Source of the DNA: Artemisia argyi
Lineage: Eukaryota; Streptophyta; Magnoliopsida; Asterales; Asteraceae
Assembly: GCA_030686995.1 (NCBI GenBank)
Contig: CM060686.1
Coordinates: 71,776,819-71,840,818, forward strand
Reading direction: 5' to 3'
Length of the DNA: 64,000 nucleotides
Part shown: positions 21,557 to 33,526 of the stretch, in pieces
How the letters are laid out: each line of letters begins with the position of its first letter
Numbering within the stretch: position 1 is the first letter of the stretch
Translations under genes and position numbers: made by a program
Notes under the pieces: model-generated
The model's database searches: none
What the model saw: only the letters and a program-made list of their open reading frames with translations
Told to the model about the DNA's origin: nothing

Positions 21557-22393
21557 TTAGTTACGCCTCTGACGTAAATATCTAATCTCTTTCTCAAGTT
21601 CAAGTTGTGCTGCTTCCATGTTTGAGAAACGTTCCTGACACATGTTCATTTGGTTTGCCAACATACTCTCTAATGCAGCAATCTTTTGACCTTGGCTCCT
21701 GGCTCTCTCTCTAGCCATCCATAGGGTCCTTTCAATGTCTTCAATTCTACCATGTGTATTGCCGTGTTCTCTTCTTGCAGAACGGACCCTGGAACCCAAA
21801 CTTCCAAGTTCCTGGTTGGTGTTGTCCTTTATCTCATTAACCTTTATTCCTAATTCACCTATTGCTCGTCTCTCAGCATCCGCTCTTTTGAACAATGCGT
21901 CAAGGTTACGGTCGTACCATTCAAATTTTGTTGGTCGTAAACCTTTTAGCTGTTCAGAGTGAGCCTCTAATATGCTGGCTTGTTGATAAACAGGAGTCCA
22001 TATTGAATCAGGTGTGCTTATATCGTAGTTGTGGGAATTAGGTGAGGATAAGGTATTTGGGATATCTGGTATTGGGGAATCTAAAGTGTAGGGTAATGGA
22101 GAATTTGGCTCAACATTCGTCCACGGCCTGTCTTGACGTGAACTTTGTCCAACTTCGAATGTTGCCTGACCACCAATCACATCTTCATATGATTCAGTAG
22201 TTCTCCTAAGTTTTTGACGTAGGGGTGAATCGATAGGTGACGATGGAAATGATCTCTGAGTGGTTTCTATATCAAGTTGGGGCTGTGATATTTGTACGTA
22301 GGGATCTTCAGTGTTCGGAGAATTTTGATTGACAGGGGATGTATTAGTATTATGGAGAGTAGTTTTGGCGTTCAAGGAAATTTTTGGAGACAT
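21557..22393 (-). CDS. Coiled-coil ORF upstream of gag in element D (278 aa)
   Basis: ATG at 22393, single intact frame. The N-terminal 125 residues are Ser/Pro/Asn-rich and probably disordered (repeated SP, NSP and DSP). Residues about 140-278 are helical and charged: EAHSEQLKGLRP, DALFKRADAERRAIGELGIKVNEI, SLGSRVRSARREHGNTHGRIEDIERTL, then MLANQMN...LELEKEIRYLRQRRN, a likely long coiled coil ending in a basic tail. It is the first ORF after the primer site and is intact while gag is deleted and pol is lost. I do not recognise a named family; a structural or RNA-binding role is only a guess. Confidence 0.65.
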   Translation of the reverse strand: MSPKISLNAKTTLHNTNTSPVNQNSPNTEDPYVQISQPQLDIETTQRSFPSSPIDSPLRQKLRRTTESYEDVIGGQATFEVGQSSRQDRPWTNVEPNSPLPYTLDSPIPDIPNTLSSPNSHNYDISTPDSIWTPVYQQASILEAHSEQLKGLRPTKFEWYDRNLDALFKRADAERRAIGELGIKVNEIKDNTNQELGSLGSRVRSARREHGNTHGRIEDIERTLWMARERARSQGQKIAALESMLANQMNMCQERFSNMEAAQLELEKEIRYLRQRRN

Positions 22394-22633
22394 GTTACTG
22401 TAGTCACCGGGAATAGTATTTTATAAGTTGCTTTTACATTATAGATAATATAGTACGGATGAAATAAAAATTATGTAAGCGCAATTTCTAAACATGCAGA
22501 ATAATCTTAACATGTAATGTACTGAGCAAGGTAGTCTGTAGGCACGAAAGGCACGAAGAGTGTAAGGCTATAAAATGTTTTGTTTGTAAAAACGGTTATA
22601 GTTCAGATCTAAATTAGACCTATTTCACTATAA
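22394..22633. other. D 5' leader
   Basis: Region between the primer site and the ATG at 22393 (minus strand). No gene; presumably the untranslated leader. Confidence 0.5.
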
Positions 22634-22650
22634 CCAAAGCTCTGATACCG
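22634..22650 (-). other. Primer-binding site, initiator tRNA-Met (D)
   Basis: The minus strand reads CGGTATCAGAGCTTTGG three bases inside the 5' LTR. It matches the TGGTATCAGAGC core of plant iMet primer sites except for the first base. Confidence 0.85.
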
Positions 22651-22653
22651 ATC

Positions 22654-23610
22654 TGTAACACCCCCAATTTTAAAATATTTGCAGCGGAATAAAGATTGGG
22701 TGTTACTTCACAGCTCATAGTTTTTCAGTAAAAATGATTTTCTAAAAACATTTATCATTCGAATTTTCATAAATATCAGAGTTTTTAAAAATGAGGTCCT
22801 AGTGGTTTTAAAATTTATTAAATAGGTTTTCGAATGATAATAAAAATTTTATAAACTTTGTAAGAATTTCGTGCTCTTCCGTCCCATCCTTGCTCCTTTA
22901 AACCTGAGATGAACATGCTAAAAGTCAACAAAAGTTGAGTGATATTCATAGGTTTAAGTTTAAAAGATTGAACACAAGCTATAAGTGATAATTGCACCGT
23001 TATACAATTATAAGTTAAAAACAGTTGTTATTGCATTAAGCTCATGACGCTCAGCCGATTAACAGATCTCGTCATAAATGATGGATTATAGTAACAGGGG
23101 GCCCTCGGGATAGGTCCTTGCCAGTAACCTATTAGATTTCAAATAAAGTGCGTTCGGTTGTTTTCTCAACGCCCAAACAAGGATTGTCAATCCCTAATAG
23201 ATCTATCCACAATTATTTACGTTCACCTCTCTGGGTGACTAAGGCTCATGATATGAGGGGCTTTTGGCAAAAAGGGACTTAAGCAATAACGAGATCAGGT
23301 AAAGCATACCAAGAAAATACTTGTGTTCAGTTTGTAAAAACTAGCATGTATCCCCCTCACAGGGTTTATAAAACATTTAAATAAGTAAAGGCGAGGCTAT
23401 GAACTCACCTTAGTGGTTTAGTGAATAAAAATATCGATACTCAGTTTGCAAAATGGGAACGGCTCCACACACGACCTAGATAATATATGGCAAGTTTTAG
23501 GGTTTGATAGTCTTAATGTTTTAATCGCGAGTAGTTTTTGAATGCGTGATTTGTTAATTTATCGTTAGTAAAACTTTTGGATTTTATCGTATATCGTACG
23601 TTTAGTTTAG

Positions 23611-23675
<65 letters not shown>

Positions 23676-23799
23676 TAACGTAAGGTTTAATAATAAAATT
23701 AATAACGATAGTTTGAAATAAAGCGTAACGTTTAATAATAATAATAGTAATAATAATAATAATAATAGTTTGAAAATAATGTAACGTTTAATAATAATA

Positions 23800-23835
<36 letters not shown>

Positions 23836-26499
23836 GTTTGAAAATAACGTAACGTTTGATAATAATAATAGTAATAATAATAATAGTTTGAAAATAAACA
23901 TAACGTTTAATAATAATAATAGTAATAATAATAATAGTTTGAAAATAAACGCAACGTTTAATAGTAATAATAGTTTGAAAATAAACGTAACGTCGTGACG
24001 TGAACTCGTAAAAATGGAAAGTAGAAATAAAAATATTAATTTTAGTATACGGCCTTTGTATTTTCTAAAAATTTACACTTTTTACCCTAACGGCGTTAGT
24101 GTTACGCCGTTAGTCCAAAATTAAATGTATTTACATTTTACGTCCAAAACTTTATATTTCATACACTTTTCATCCTAAAGTTCATAAAAATTAGTTTTTC
24201 ACCCTTTAATTTACGAAATGACATTTTATACCGAAACTTTGAAAAGTTGACACTTTTAACCCGATTTTTGTAAAATTTGCAAATCTAGTCCAAAATTCAC
24301 AATTTTCAAAACTTAATGTTTTCATTTCTCAAATAGTTTCAAAACAGCTTATTTAACTTATTCTAACAGCTTATTTGTTCGAAAAGCTTATTTCATAGCT
24401 TATGGGCTTTTTAACGAAATGTAAGGCCCGTTAGCATTTTTAGATCCAATGGGTCTACGAGGGTTTTTGGCTTTGTTTTGGGCTAAGGTTAGGATTATGA
24501 AAAAGTTACCAAACTGCTTATTACCGTAGCTTATTTGATCGGCTTATTTTGAAATGATTGGGCCTTAAGGCCCAACCGATACTAATTAATTTTTAAAACT
24601 GGTTCGTAAGTCGATTTGCTTTGTGATTTTTATAAGTTCAAAACGTGATTTTTATTACAAAGTTTTTATACGAAAAGGATTGTTTGTTAGGGGGTCTATT
24701 GGTCTGTGAAATAAAATGGCATACTCGTTAAGTAAATTTTAAAGATATACGTGCGTTTTGGGCGTAGCATTGGACGAGTTTTTATAAGAAAGAGTTAGAA
24801 AAATTTAAGGGTTTTCGATACTTGTTTGTATACGTTAGAAATGTAATCTAAAATAAGTTATACGTAGCTTTTTAGTTTCAAAACTTTACATAACTCGATT
24901 GTTAGGGTGTAAAATATATAGACGAACGTAAAATATATATATGTCGTTTATTTAGTTTTTGAATAATAAGGTGCATTTGTTTGTGTCGCGTACGAAAATA
25001 ATGTAAATGAATGTATAGCAAAAAAAATGAAATGAGTCGTTAGGGACTTACGACACCAAAATGGTGGGTAAAACAAGACGTAGAGTCGAGAAGAGAGTGA
25101 TATGAGTACGTAGTGTGATTGTGTGCTCGACCAAGGTTCACAAACAATATCTTGTTCCTCCTAAACCCACACGAATCCTTGAAATCCTACCCAATAGCTT
25201 TGACCCAAGGCTAGACTAAAACTTAAAGGTTTTTGGTGAGTTTTTGGTTTGCATGGAAATAGAAAACGAGAGTATGCATGCATGGGATTTATATATGGTA
25301 CTTGGTGTATTCTAGTATCTAAAATTTATTGTGATGGGATTGTTGCTTGTTTCCAAAAGTCCTAAAGTTGTACAAGTAAACAAGTTACTCCATGTTTTGG
25401 TTTCTTATGGTGTCGACATGCTTACATTCAAAGAAACGTGGAAATTGGAAATTTAAAAGAGTATGGTACTTGCGAAATACATTTTAATAAGATTGTAGTA
25501 CTTGGCCTAGATGATTAAAATATTAAATGGAGTGTGCATGAATCAAGGAAGTACATTTTGTTTTTAAAACATATGTCAACTACTCTTTTTATTTGGTAAC
25601 CGATTTGTAATCTTTGCTTAGGACTGGAGATGGTTAATCAAGGTAATATTTAGACATGAGATTTAGTTTAGAAATGGTTTTAGGACTTAATAGAAACAAA
25701 CGGGGTTCAAAACGGTTTAGTTTTGGATTAGTTGAAAAATCGTATGAAATTGTTTTTGGACAATTGCTTTGCCTAGTAAAAATGTATCTAGACTCGATGT
25801 GAGAACCTAAAAATCGACCCTCTTAATGTTGGCTAGGGGAGGAACGAGTATGTGTAAAAATATAGGGGTGTCGTGTGTAGGAATTGGACGTACGAAGCTC
25901 GTTTCTAGCGTGTCTAGTCGAATGGTTTGGAAACAAAATAAAGAAAATGGGCCTTAAGAGGATTGGGCCGTGAATAGTAACAGGTCGAGAAACGTGTTGG
26001 GCTTAGGGTGAGATTTTGGGTCCAGTTAGGTGTATTTTAGGATTAGTAAAATATTAATTGTGATTAGTGATAATTTTAGAAATTAATTAGTGAGACGTTT
26101 ACGTGAGTCCGAGAGTGAATAGTGTTTCGTGAATAGTAAAACTTTTGAAAAACATTTCAATATCACTAACCGACTCCAAAAACGATGAATAGTGTTTGGT
26201 GAATAGTAACCGATGAATAGTAAATTTTAAAAATGTCCTAAAAATGCAGGTTCGTAACGAATAAAAGAAATTTTTAATATTCTCGCGATTTTAGACTATC
26301 GTGGTACATGTGTGAGCATCGTTCCAAGCAAAATGAGATCATGAATATCGTTGTGATTTCTAAGTATCATAGCATATTTAAATAAATAAAAATAATAAAG
26401 AAAATTTTGTTATCGGTAAAAATGTTATAAATTAACGTAATGATATATTAGTCTTTGATTTACTTTTACTATTTATAGGGAAATTTACGGGAGTTTACA
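22654..26499 (-). repeat. D 5' LTR (3.85 kb)
   Basis: Partner of 14780-18538 with the same ends. Contains the expanded TA/TAA minisatellite (23613-23992) and the inverted repeat at 24087-24113. Confidence 0.92.
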
Positions 26500-26504
26500 T
26501 GTTT

Positions 26505-26739
26505 TGTTGAGAGCAGGGAATATAGGTTGATTTTTGAGTATCTCTAAGATGATTGGGTGATCACATTTGAAGTGGTAAGGGTTAAACAAGTGGTTGCTCT
26601 CACCGTATCGTAGGTGTTCAGTTGTGGGAAGGATTTGTTCAGATGTTAGTTGTTGTTGTGATTTGGTTTGAACAAATGGCACTTCTTGTGGTTGAACATG
26701 TTCTTGAGCCATTTTTGAGTTTTGATTCTGAAATGACAT
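26505..26739 (-). pseudogene. Accessory ORF, N-terminal part
   Basis: This is the start of the ORF continuing at 12700-14774. Two ATGs are available, at 26739 and 26712; TTTCAG between them looks like a splice acceptor, so 26712 (MAQEH) may be the true start after a 5'-UTR intron. The product is Gln-rich at first, then HLFNPYHFKCDHPIILEILKN. It ends at the D insertion; when D and one TGTTT are skipped the frame is continuous with 14774 downward. Confidence 0.65.
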
Positions 26740-27160
26740 GAAAATGATAACTATATAGATAAAAGTAACATGTTTTTATTTCACTCTGTCTGTTTTTATA
26801 TGCTCTGGCATTTCTTTTTCAAGCATATTTCTTTTCAATTTTTCCCTTATGCTTTCTTGCTTTTATAGCATAAGCGCATGCTCTTTTCTTTTCACATGTG
26901 ATTTAATTCTCTCTGTCTATTTTTATTTTCCTCACTAAAAGTTTGTTTTATTTTGATAATTTTTCAGAAGATTTGCAGGCTTAAGATATAACGTTGTTTT
27001 ATATTGCTCATGCTTTAAAAGAAACGTTTATCTAACCTTTTTGAAGTTTTGGAAAAAAGTATCAACTTATGTTTCAAACTTAAGTAATCTATTGTAAACT
27101 AGAGAACTTGATTTGGAAAAGCATTGACAAAGATCATTTTATTGCATGGGCATGAGATTT
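26740..27160. other. Spacer upstream of accessory ORF
   Basis: AT-rich, no gene seen. Could hold the 5' UTR or intron of the accessory ORF on the minus strand. Confidence 0.5.
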
Positions 27161-27163
27161 CTT

Positions 27164-27510
27164 GACAAGTGACAAAACTTTAAACTCTCTATTACGTTGC
27201 CTAGTTAAAGTCCATTATCAGCTTTTAGGTGATAACTATTCCCAATAACTATCTTGAAGATGAGAAGTTATAAGTTAAATCAAGTACAAGTCGTTTCAAA
27301 AGAGCTTTTGCTACATAAGAGTGAAATTTTCCCTAAACATATCAAAACCTTGAATACTCTATTACGTTGCGTAGCTAAAGGGATACCTGATCAGTTTTTA
27401 ATTGACAACTAGCCCTAATAACCACCTTGAAGATGAGATATTCTTAGTTAAGACAGTGTCGAGTCATTTCAAAACCATTTGTATGAAACAAGTTTGAGTA
27501 AAATATGTTA
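27164..27510. repeat. Two degenerate tandem units of about 180 bp
   Basis: TATTACGTTGC-TAG-TAAAG, a TTTTA-GTGATAAC/TTGACAAC stretch, AATAAC followed by CTTGAAGATGAGA, and CATTTCAAAA/CGTTTCAAAA recur in the same order in both halves (units from about 27164 and 27345). The divergence suggests an old duplication. Confidence 0.6.
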
Positions 27511-27562
27511 TATGGTTGCATGAATTATTTAAACAAACTTGAAAATTCATAGCTTTGGCAGC

Positions 27563-28367
27563 CAGGGGCGGAGCCACCATAGTGGTAGTGGGGGGAGAGG
27601 CCCCCAACCAAGCTCTTGTGGATACACACAATATATAGGAAAAACAGTGAAATTTATGAGAAAAAAGTCCGGTGCCCTCACCCATAAAATTAAAGTGCCC
27701 TCATCGCTCTCAGCTCGCCAACAATTTGATTGCTCTCTAATGAAAACAACTGTTTCTGGTGAGTTATTTCAGTCGACTAATATGGAGAAGAAGATATACT
27801 ATGAAAATGTGAAAGTTGGTGAGAAAGTGGGTGTGCAAGTGTGAGTGTGCCAGTGGGTGGTATAAATTTATCTCTTTCTCTTTCTCAAAACTGTACGAGT
27901 AGAGAGTAACTTGTGGTTTATAACTTTGTTGGTATATTACTTTAGAATTTTAAAATGGTGTGAATATGCTACATTTTTATTTTTTAGCGTGATATTGTTT
28001 ACAACATAGGTATTTTCTTTAATTTTATAATTTGTTAGAATGAGAGTTTCTCAACTGTTTTTAATAATAATCTTTTTATGTAATAATCGCGTACCATTTA
28101 GTTATATTATCCATACAATTGTAAGTGCTTTTAATATGAACTTGATATTTGAATTTTTCTAAATAAACTAACTAAATTCATCAACCGAATCTTTTATTAG
28201 CACCTAAACTTATGATTAGTGTTAACTGCATCGTAGTGGAGCACTTTGGTTACCTTTATATTAAACTCTACTTGGTTTGTTTTACGTTGCACTAAAAAAT
28301 GACATCTCCTGTTATCTAACCTTTCACTCGATGCCTCCCGTGATCAGATTTCCTGGCTCTGCCACTG
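27563..28367. mobile_element. hAT-type MITE, 805 bp
   Basis: The left end CAGGGGCGGAGCCACC and the right end, read inverted, CAGTGGCAGAGCCAGG form an imperfect 16-bp terminal inverted repeat. Flanks TTGGCAGC (27555-27562) and TTGGCAAC (28368-28375) are an 8-bp target duplication with one mismatch, the size typical of hAT elements. No transposase is encoded; short frames inside are not credible. It would be moved by a hAT transposase elsewhere. Confidence 0.85.
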
Positions 28368-28375
28368 TTGGCAAC

Positions 28376-29303
28376 CAAGAGCATGTTTTAAAAATTAACT
28401 ATCAAATCCATTCATTCACACAAAGTGCACATAAAGATGCAATCATAGTATAGTCTATAATTACTAATTAAACATATGCATCACAACTACTTGTAAGGCA
28501 ATATAGTGATACAATCCTAGTCTAATTATTGATGTTAAACTAAACATATGCAACTTAATGTCTCAAAAGTTAAAATTTTCTCTTTTGAATAAAAATTTTC
28601 ATTTGTCTTTGATTTAGAACTTTTGAATAAACACCTGTCAATTTTCAAAAAAACTTGGCTCATTTGAAAATTTTTGTTACAAATAAGTTTGATTTGAACA
28701 AGTTATGATTTTGTTGAAAAAGGAGTGTTTGATCATATCAATTACTTAGTCTAAATTTATTAAAATGTTTGTTTAATTTTATATAAGTGTTAACTCATAA
28801 AACTTTTGCTAAGATTTTAAAATTTTTGGGGAGAGTAATGTTTGAAAAAGGTGGGTAACAAAACGTTCAGAATATTTCACATCACAGAATCTGATAAAGC
28901 GAGTTGGATCAAACATGGTCAAAAATCGCAGAAAACAAAACAGATATCGCATTCAAAATTGTGATATAAAATTTTCATCGCAGAAAAGTTTTGAAATGGA
29001 CTCTTGTATTGAGAAGCTGAGATAGCAAGTTATCATAAGAAACCTAGGACAGCTGTCATCTTAGAGAAATCAACTGCGATGCGAGGAAAAGTTTTCCATC
29101 GCAGCCATAGTCTTGGAAAATTTAAATTAGTATTAAATGCTGATTTTTGGCTCTATCCTAAAGTCTCAGATCGCACCATTATTGGTGTCGCAGCCCTAAC
29201 TGTTCATCTTCTACCTCAAATTCGACCCATTTTACCCAAAATCAAACCGTTTAAGTCCTCGTTTTCTTTCAAAAACATGATCTAAACATCTTATGTCAAT
29301 CAT
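28376..29303. other. Spacer with ATCGCA/TGCGAT cluster
   Basis: No gene supported. Between about 28925 and 29195 the words ATCGCA, TGCGAT and GTCGCA occur about seven times. Such short-word clusters mark LTR promoter regions elsewhere in this window, so this may be a fragment of an unrecognised LTR. Confidence 0.35.
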
Positions 29304-30305
29304 TGATGTGTTTCGAAAGCTTTAAATTTATAATACTAGTTTGACCGATTTCTTAATACATAAAACACATGGGTAAAGTATAACCCCCCCCCCCCCCATA
29401 TATAGTAAAGGTTTTTAAGTAAGACCAGGTCGTCCCAAGAGATTTTTAGCAATTAACAGATTGTTTATCAAGTAACAAAGCCAAATAATTGTCACATATC
29501 AAATAGCTAAACATGTGTATGCAAAGCAAAGTACCAAACAAGGCATGATCTGTATAACATAATTGATAGAGATAAAACAAGACTTTATATAAACAAAATC
29601 ATGCAAGTTACAATTAAGGGTGTATTAATGTAACAAACATATCTACCAATAATGATATAGAATCCTTTTGACCTATAGACTACATCATCACGAGCGCATT
29701 AAGAATGGTTTATATCGAATATGCATACATATGAATTCCTCACAACCCGGCATTTCTACATAAGGGTCTTAAACATCATTGCACTTGGTTTGTTTATCAA
29801 TTTATCACACAATTTCTACAAGCATGATATTGGACCATTATAGACAAATGTTCCAAAACTAATCATAATAACTAACCCTTTCGACCTATGATAGTTGCAA
29901 TAATCAATCAAAGGATAAACAAGATCCAAGCAAAAGTAATATCGAATTCATAAATATATATAATCACAAGTCACAGCAAATCATCCAAATACTATATCAT
30001 GTTTCACATGTCTAAAACAAATGAGAATCAAACATCAAAAGCACGACAAAACTCAGAAAGCTTTCCTGTGATATGATGGTGATGGTATTGAGGTTGAGGA
30101 GTGTTTGGATCATTGGATCCTAAGACCCTCACCTAGTTCTCTTCTCCCTCTAAGTTGCATTTTTGATAGCTATATGTTCTAGGCCGGGTTCTTGTGGCCA
30201 AATAGGGTATAAATAGGCTTAGGAACACTTGGGGAACAAGTAGGAAGGTATATGATCGGTTTAGGAGGCTTATTTAATGTATTTTAGCTTATCAGAGTTG
30301 AAGAG
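29304..30305 (-). repeat. E 3' LTR, truncated
   Basis: Matches 43992-44520 plus 45958-46423 of the other LTR, then similarity stops at GCTTATCAGAGTTGAAG. The missing part is about 310 bp of U3. Contains a poly-C run at 29385-29398. Confidence 0.8.
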
Positions 30306-30522
30306 ATGCATAACGATTCTCAAGCTATCATAACATGACTAAGCACCTCACGAATAAGGAAAAGTATATTTCACTCAAACACTCATTATTTATATGATGG
30401 AGAATATAAGGAAATCACACTCAATTACTCAGACATGATTCATTAAATTACCATAAGCTTGTAAAAGAAACAAAACTGCACCGACATGGCATAAGCACTA
30501 AGTATAAATATCAAAAGAGGGC
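30306..30522. other. E interior near its 3' end
   Basis: Non-coding. GCATAAGCAC-TA-TATAAA-TATCAAA aligns with B1 around 6550, showing that E and B share this part. Confidence 0.6.
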
Positions 30523-30927
30523 TTTTATGTTGGAAAATTTAGTGCACTTAAAGGATCAATTCACACCTGGTAATGGGTTTGGAGGTACGGAGTGTACACC
30601 CATTATGTCCCTGAATACCCTAACTCAATAGTGGTTATGCAGAGTTTCTACTGCTAGTGTTTTTGCTGGTAGTGTTACGTTTCTGCTTGTCATTTTTGGT
30701 GGTAGTGTTACATTTCTGCTAGTAGTGTTAATACTAACAGTTCTACTGTACTGCTCATTTTAACCATTGATTCCTGTTATTTTAGAAACTATTATGATAT
30801 AATTAATGGGCCGTTAATTATACATAATTCCATGGGCTAGGGTTTGAGTAATCTCTATTATAAATAGAGGTCATAACATAACTGCATGGATATACAACAT
30901 ATAAACCCTAAACACTTGAATACGATT

Positions 30928-32059
30928 GGGTTATTATACAAACAAGTTACTATACTTTACAAAAAAGTTTGCCTAAGTTACTCAACTTTCAAATTGTTCA
31001 TCCAAGTTACTTATCTTTACTTAACCGGTTATGCACGTTACTATGTTTTTGGTAACCGAATATGACCGGTAAATGGCTTATATTTATTACAAATTTAGTC
31101 CCTGTAGTTTGTGAGGTATCACAAATTTAGTCCATAATTGTTTTTTAATTTATTTAACTACGAATACGTTAGTAAAGTCCGTTTTTACACGTATTCATCC
31201 CTTTTTTTTATGTTTTCATCCATTTTTATACGTTTTCGCCCGTTTTCATACACTTTTTGTCTGTTTTATACGTTTTTGTCCGTCTTTATACGTTTTTCTT
31301 ACGCTTTCATACGTTTTTTTCCGTTTTTATACGTTTTCGTCCCTTGTTTTTACGTTTTCGTCTATTTTTATACGTTTTTGCCCGTTTTCTTACGTTTTCA
31401 TATGCTTTTTGCCCGTCTTTATACGTTTTCATCAATTTTTATATGCTTTTAAAATGGGCAAAAACATATAAAATGAACGAAAACGTATAAAAAGGGACAA
31501 AAAACGTATGAATATGGGCGAAAACGTATAAAAACGGATGAAAACTTATAAAAACAGATGAAAACGTATAAGAACAGATGAAAACAGATAAAAATGTATG
31601 AAAACATATAAAAATAGACGAAAACGGATAAAAATTGATGAAAATATATGAAAATGTAAGAAAAATAGATGAAAGTGTATAAAAATGGACGAAGCTACTT
31701 TAACATCATCTCGAAAACAACTAGAGTGAACGGTTAACCTTCTGTAACTTGGATGAAGAAGATGAAAACTTTAGTAACTTAGGTGAATATTTTAGCAATA
31801 TTTGGTAACTTAGATGAAGTAAACGCAAATTTTAGTAACTTACGTGAACATTTCCATTTTTATCTAATGACGTGGCATTGGTCAACCGGTTAACACCCGG
31901 TAGGCAGTTGTTGGAGTAACTGGAATGAACGATTTTTAAATGTTCAATAACTTGGATGAACAATTCTCAAAGCTTAGTAACTTGGAAAAACAATTTGAAA
32001 GTTGAGTAACTTAGGCGAACTTTTTTGTAAAGTATAGTAACTTATTTGTATAATAACCC
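30928..32059. mobile_element. Mutator-like foldback element, 1.13 kb
   Basis: Terminal inverted repeats of about 80 bp start GGGTTATTATACAAA and are nearly perfect (for example AGTTACTCAACTTTCAAATTG against its complement near 31993). AATACGATT is duplicated at 30919-30927 and 32060-32068: nine bases, typical of Mutator-like elements. It has no coding capacity. The centre holds tandem repeats in inverted orientation (see 31160-31690). Confidence 0.88.
31160..31690. repeat. Inverted tandem arrays of TTTTATACGTTTTCGTCCG-like units
   Basis: On the left (31160-31450) about a dozen units related to TTTTTATACGTTTTCGTCC run in one direction. From 31455 to 31690 the complement (GGACGAAAACGTATAAAAA) runs the other way. 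Transcripts could fold into a long hairpin. The Phe/Tyr/Arg-rich frames here are repeat artefacts. Confidence 0.8.
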
Positions 32060-32254
32060 AATACGATTTGGTTCTTGATTTGTGCCTAAAACAAGAACTC
32101 CACTTGGTCTTATCCCATAGAGATATTCGTGTAACCCAGGCATAGGGTCAAATAGTTTCTATTGGAAAGTGATTACACGATTTCAAGTGAATATCCGGTA
32201 CCATTGATTATCTACACCCTGATTTGGGAAACCCTAATAATAACTAACATTTTA

Positions 32255-33315
32255 TTCAGGTTATAATGTTAGGCTAAGGGCTAATAAGGGTATAGATTAG
32301 GCATGAAAAATATATATTGGAATTGGTTTTAAAAGAAAAATGAAATAAAAGTGTCGAAAAGTCCAAGAAACCCACGTTGCTAGCTATGACATACCACAAA
32401 CCCGAGTGGTTATCAAATTCTCAACCTCTATAATCACTCTAGTTAGCAAAAAATAACACGCCAACTCTTATTCATACTTCATCATACTTTTTTCTCTTTT
32501 TTCGATTCACTTTTTTCACATTTTTTTATTTCTATTTTTTTCCAACCCTTCACATCATACTCATACAACTAATAATTCCCCTATACTTAGAATAAGCGTA
32601 CACCACAAAAAATATGAAGATGAAGCATGCACTCTTCGTCTTCATTAAAATGGCACAACACTTACAACCAAGCGCGAACAAACCATTAATAAAAAATCAT
32701 CCCAAACATACCAAGCAACTAGCAACCAAACGAATAGACTTTCCACAAGGGATAAGGCTAGGCTAAATGTTATATATTTTTTTATTTTTATTTTTACTGG
32801 ATGTAAGAAATGAAATGGATGGCTCTGTAGGTTATACTAAGGGTATCTAGCACTAAAGATGAGTGCTACAAAAAGGTTTTATTAAGTGGATAGCTAATTA
32901 GTGTAATTAGCTAAAGAATAAATAATATGTTAAATGGAATGGCTATTTGGGTTAAATCCTAAGTCGCCTCTTTATCACATATAAATACCTATATCACACG
33001 AATGTGATCTCACTGCAGTCTCATAATGATTTCAAGCACAACTTCTAGAATCGAATAAATTACTGACACACTCATAAACAAAGAAATCAAGCATAAAAGA
33101 CATATGCCGATATAGGATCAAAATCCTCACATTTAGTGGTAATGGTTATAAATGCGCAATTAATGTTATCAATCACGATTCGGATCTGCTCTATCAATTA
33201 GGACACATCGCTGAATGCAAAACTTTATTTATTTACTAAGTTTTATTCTAATATATTACTCTAAGTGATAAAAAAGATAAAAGCAATTAGATTACTAAGG
33301 GTAAACGAAAGTTCA
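32255..33315. other. E interior, middle
   Basis: Non-coding, colinear with B1 about 6590-7700: CACTAAAGATGAGTGC near 32852 and ACACGAATGT-GTCTCACT near 32996 recur there. Confidence 0.6.
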
Positions 33316-33526
33316 ATTATTGATGAGGCGAAAAGTGTAGCGCTTTTAAGGGGTCATTTAAGCCCGAATTCGAGATTATTTGATCAATTATTGCCCTAAA
33401 TAATTCCTTTTGTCATTTTAGGTACTTTTGGAGAGAAATTTGGAAAAGGAAGCATTTTGGACGTTTTTGGAGCATAACAGTGAAGAAAACAGCAAAGTCT
33501 CAAATTTCGTTGCTGGAATAGTACCT

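Larger units (their letters stand above)
30528..32249. mobile_element. Solo Copia-type LTR (carrying a nested foldback element)
   Basis: Begins TGTTGGAAAATTTAGTGC and ends ATAATAACTAACA, with TTTTA duplicated at 30523-30527 and 32250-32254. Without the nested 1.1-kb element and its duplication the LTR is about 580 bp. A TATTATAAATAGAGG stretch at 30857-30871 looks like its TATA region. Removing it with one TTTTA makes the E interior continuous and alignable to B1 near 6590, an independent check of the ends. Confidence 0.85.

Noticed and set aside
27539..27844. 101-codon ORF at the left of the MITE
   Set aside because: Crosses the MITE border, so it cannot be an old gene; no known domain.
31138..31490. 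Phe/Tyr/Arg-rich ORFs
   Set aside because: Produced by tandem TTTTATACG repeats in the foldback element.
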